Assembly: GCA_964548045.1 (NCBI GenBank)
Contig: CAZJQZ010000118.1
Coordinates: forward strand, 1 to 7,404
Length of the DNA stretch: 7,404 nucleotides
From: JBGLNL01 sp964548045
GTDB lineage: Bacteria > Chloroflexota > Dehalococcoidia > SZUA-161 > SpSt-899
Direction of reading: 5' to 3'
Made by a program: the position numbers and the translations under genes. Shown in pieces: positions 6,296-7,404 of the stretch (its first letter is position 1; each line of letters starts with the position of its first letter). Under the pieces are notes generated by a model that searched no databases, was not told where the DNA came from, and saw only the letters and a list, made by a program, of their open reading frames with translations.

Positions 6296-6532
6296 GATTT
6301 GAAAAATTTCCTCAGAGGTTGTTTCCACTGTAATTAAATCTTTATGCGTTGAGGTCGTTTTAGCTATAATATCGAAGGGTTGGCGGTAAGTTACGGTTAG
6401 GTTTTCATCACTCCAAGAGCAGTTCGAAAGTACAAAATTGAGTATTTTCCGTTTATCATGGGGTTCCATAACTTGGACTCCGGGCTTTGTTCTGGTTTGC
6501 GTGGTTGTGTCTTTTGGGCTCGTGAAGTGTAA
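6296..6532 (-). pseudogene. C-terminal relic of a large serine recombinase
   Basis: A minus-strand frame, open from just after a TAA at 6535-6533, includes KRKILNFVLSNCSW (to about 6412), then LTVTYRQPFDIIAKTT and ITVETTSEEIF. The pattern R-K-h-L-N-F-V-L-S-N-C-x-W ... L-x-x-x-Y-R-x-P-F-D-h-h-A is the conserved C-terminal end of many large serine recombinases (family knowledge, recognised by eye). The catalytic resolvase domain, recombinase domain and zinc ribbon are all missing; upstream of about 6475 the frame loses family character and then stops. At its other end the frame runs on through the tRNA-Asp gene to a TGA at 6268-6266, giving the well-known artefactual RPRGDSNP tail. It is therefore a dead fragment lying directly against a tRNA 3' end, as expected of an old integrated element. 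Confidence 0.6.
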
Positions 6533-6579
6533 TTATCGGATAGACCTTCATAACTTCATAAACTAATGGAATTGCATGA

Positions 6580-7404
6580 TCAATCAAGATCATCCAATGG
6601 ACTTAAAACACCATGTCCCCCGCGCTGTAAAACATGAGTGTAGACCATAGTCGTTGATACATCTTTATGACCCAGCAGGGCCTGAATGGTCCTGATATCG
6701 GTGCCTCGCTCCAATAGATGGGTAGCAAAGCTATGCCGAAATGTATGGGCGCTGATTTGTTTCTTCAATCCCACCCGCCTGGCAGCCGCTTTTATGGCTT
6801 TGTTCACGACGCTGGGATCTACATGATGCCTTCTAGCTTTCCCGGACCTCGGATCGATGGAGATGTTGCGTGATGGAAACACATATTGCCATCCCCATTC
6901 CCTTGCAGCATTCGGATTTTTTCGCGCCAATGCATACGGCAAATACACTTCGCCACGTCCGTCAGCCAAATCATCCTCATGAAGGGCTTTCACTTTAACA
7001 AGGTGGTTTTCCAAGAATGGCACAATTGAAGCGGGGAAAGTAGTGAAGCGATCCTTTGCGCCTTTACCGGAACGAACCGTTAACTGCTTCATATCATAAT
7101 CGATGTCTTTGACCCTTAACCTCACAGCCTCCATGACGCGAAGACCGCTGCCATACAGAAGCTTTACAATCAATTGTGGCGTTCCGTCAATATGAACAAT
7201 CATTTGGCTCACTTCTTTTCTGGTCAATACCGTAGGAACATTGATCTTCCTGCTAGCTCTAATTGCATCAATCTTGCCATCCAGTGGCTGTTTCAGTACC
7301 TGTTTGTACAGGAACACCAGAGCAATCATGGCCTGATTTTGAGTAGCTGGGGCAACATTTTCTTCTAAAGCAAGATAGGTAAGGAACTGCTCAACCTTCT
7401 TTCC
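6580..7404 (-). CDS. intI: Integron integrase IntI (tyrosine recombinase), N-terminus cut by window edge
   Basis: The frame is open to the right edge, giving 274 residues; about 60 N-terminal residues lie outside, judged against the 337-residue IntI1. It is a tyrosine recombinase with all catalytic residues in place (numbered from the edge): Arg89 in LLYGSGLRVMEA, Lys114 in SGKGAKDR, His220 and Arg223 in HTFRHSF, His246 in LLGHKDVSTT and the nucleophile Tyr255 in MVYTHVL. What marks it as an integron integrase is the extra patch that other tyrosine recombinases lack, at about residues 155-177 (LPYALARKNPNA... WQYVFPS), followed by DPRSGKARRHH. The end GGHGVLSPLDDL is also like IntI1 (GGAGVRSPLDAL). 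The core-binding part begins VEQFLTYLALEENVAPATQN. IntI recombines attI with attC sites of gene cassettes. In the common layout attI and the array lie beyond the N-terminal side, right of this window. The stop is TGA at 6582-6580. It appears intact. Confidence 0.92.
   Translation of the reverse strand, partial: GKKVEQFLTYLALEENVAPATQNQAMIALVFLYKQVLKQPLDGKIDAIRASRKINVPTVLTRKEVSQMIVHIDGTPQLIVKLLYGSGLRVMEAVRLRVKDIDYDMKQLTVRSGKGAKDRFTTFPASIVPFLENHLVKVKALHEDDLADGRGEVYLPYALARKNPNAAREWGWQYVFPSRNISIDPRSGKARRHHVDPSVVNKAIKAAARRVGLKKQISAHTFRHSFATHLLERGTDIRTIQALLGHKDVSTTMVYTHVLQRGGHGVLSPLDDLD

Noticed and set aside
6266..6469. An ORF ending WRPRGDSNP as a standalone protein.
   Set aside because: The last residues are the antisense translation of the tRNA-Asp gene, a frequent annotation artefact. 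Only the upstream part resembles a protein family, and it is a truncated recombinase tail.
6546..6561. Tandem CTTCATAA repeat.
   Set aside because: Only two copies of 8 bases, with no further copies or structure; probably chance.
6300..6579. attC-like core sites (for example GTTAGGT around 6395) on the 3' side of intI.
   Set aside because: No matching inverse core (RYYYAAC) with foldable inner arms could be found at a suitable distance, and the motif lies inside the serine recombinase relic.
1..7404. CRISPR arrays, rRNA genes or riboswitches (including a cobalamin riboswitch before the corrinoid genes).
   Set aside because: No regularly spaced repeats, no rRNA sequence and no B12-box-like conserved segment were seen upstream of the corrinoid-protein or mutase genes.

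Overview
The window reads like a chromosome segment from an anaerobic bacterium that uses much corrinoid chemistry. Gene content (two-part methylmalonyl-CoA mutase, a corrinoid protein paired with a UroD-fold methyltransferase, relics of an Fe-S protein and of a substrate-binding protein) would fit Dehalococcoidia-like Chloroflexota, Desulfobacterota or Peptococcaceae. This taxonomic guess is an inference from family knowledge; no marker here settles it. The standard code applies: the corrinoid, UroD-fold, metallo-hydrolase and integrase genes end in TGA, while TGG encodes Trp throughout.

Left to right: (1) 1-419 has no intact gene, only a coding-like relic and inverted repeats. (2) 420-2078 (minus) is the catalytic large subunit of methylmalonyl-CoA mutase, with its own promoter and a strong ribosome binding site. 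(3) 2079-2392 is a mostly non-coding gap with a short ORF coupled to the gene before it and a GTCCC-type imperfect hairpin. (4) 2393-3469 (minus) is a metallo-beta-lactamase-fold hydrolase. (5) 3663-4838 and 4835-5482 (both minus) are a UroD-fold methyltransferase and its corrinoid protein, overlapping by ATGA. (6) 5515-6218 is a gene graveyard: part of an ABC-type substrate-binding protein (minus) and part of a cysteine-rich 4Fe-4S protein (plus), both broken by TGA codons. (7) 6219-6295 (plus) is tRNA-Asp(GTC) with encoded CCA and a near-consensus promoter. (8) 6296-6532 holds the C-terminal tail of a decayed large serine recombinase, running up to the 3' end of the tRNA. (9) 6580 to the right edge (minus) is most of an integron integrase (IntI), its N-terminus cut by the window edge.

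The left two thirds are metabolic. The corrinoid/UroD pair would move a methyl group from an unknown donor to cob(I)alamin or from methyl-corrinoid to an acceptor; MCM interconverts methylmalonyl-CoA and succinyl-CoA with adenosylcobalamin. The right third is a recombination hotspot at a tRNA, with a serine recombinase relic and an integron integrase side by side. In the usual layout the attI site and cassette array would lie just right of this window, so the most interesting part of the system may be outside it.
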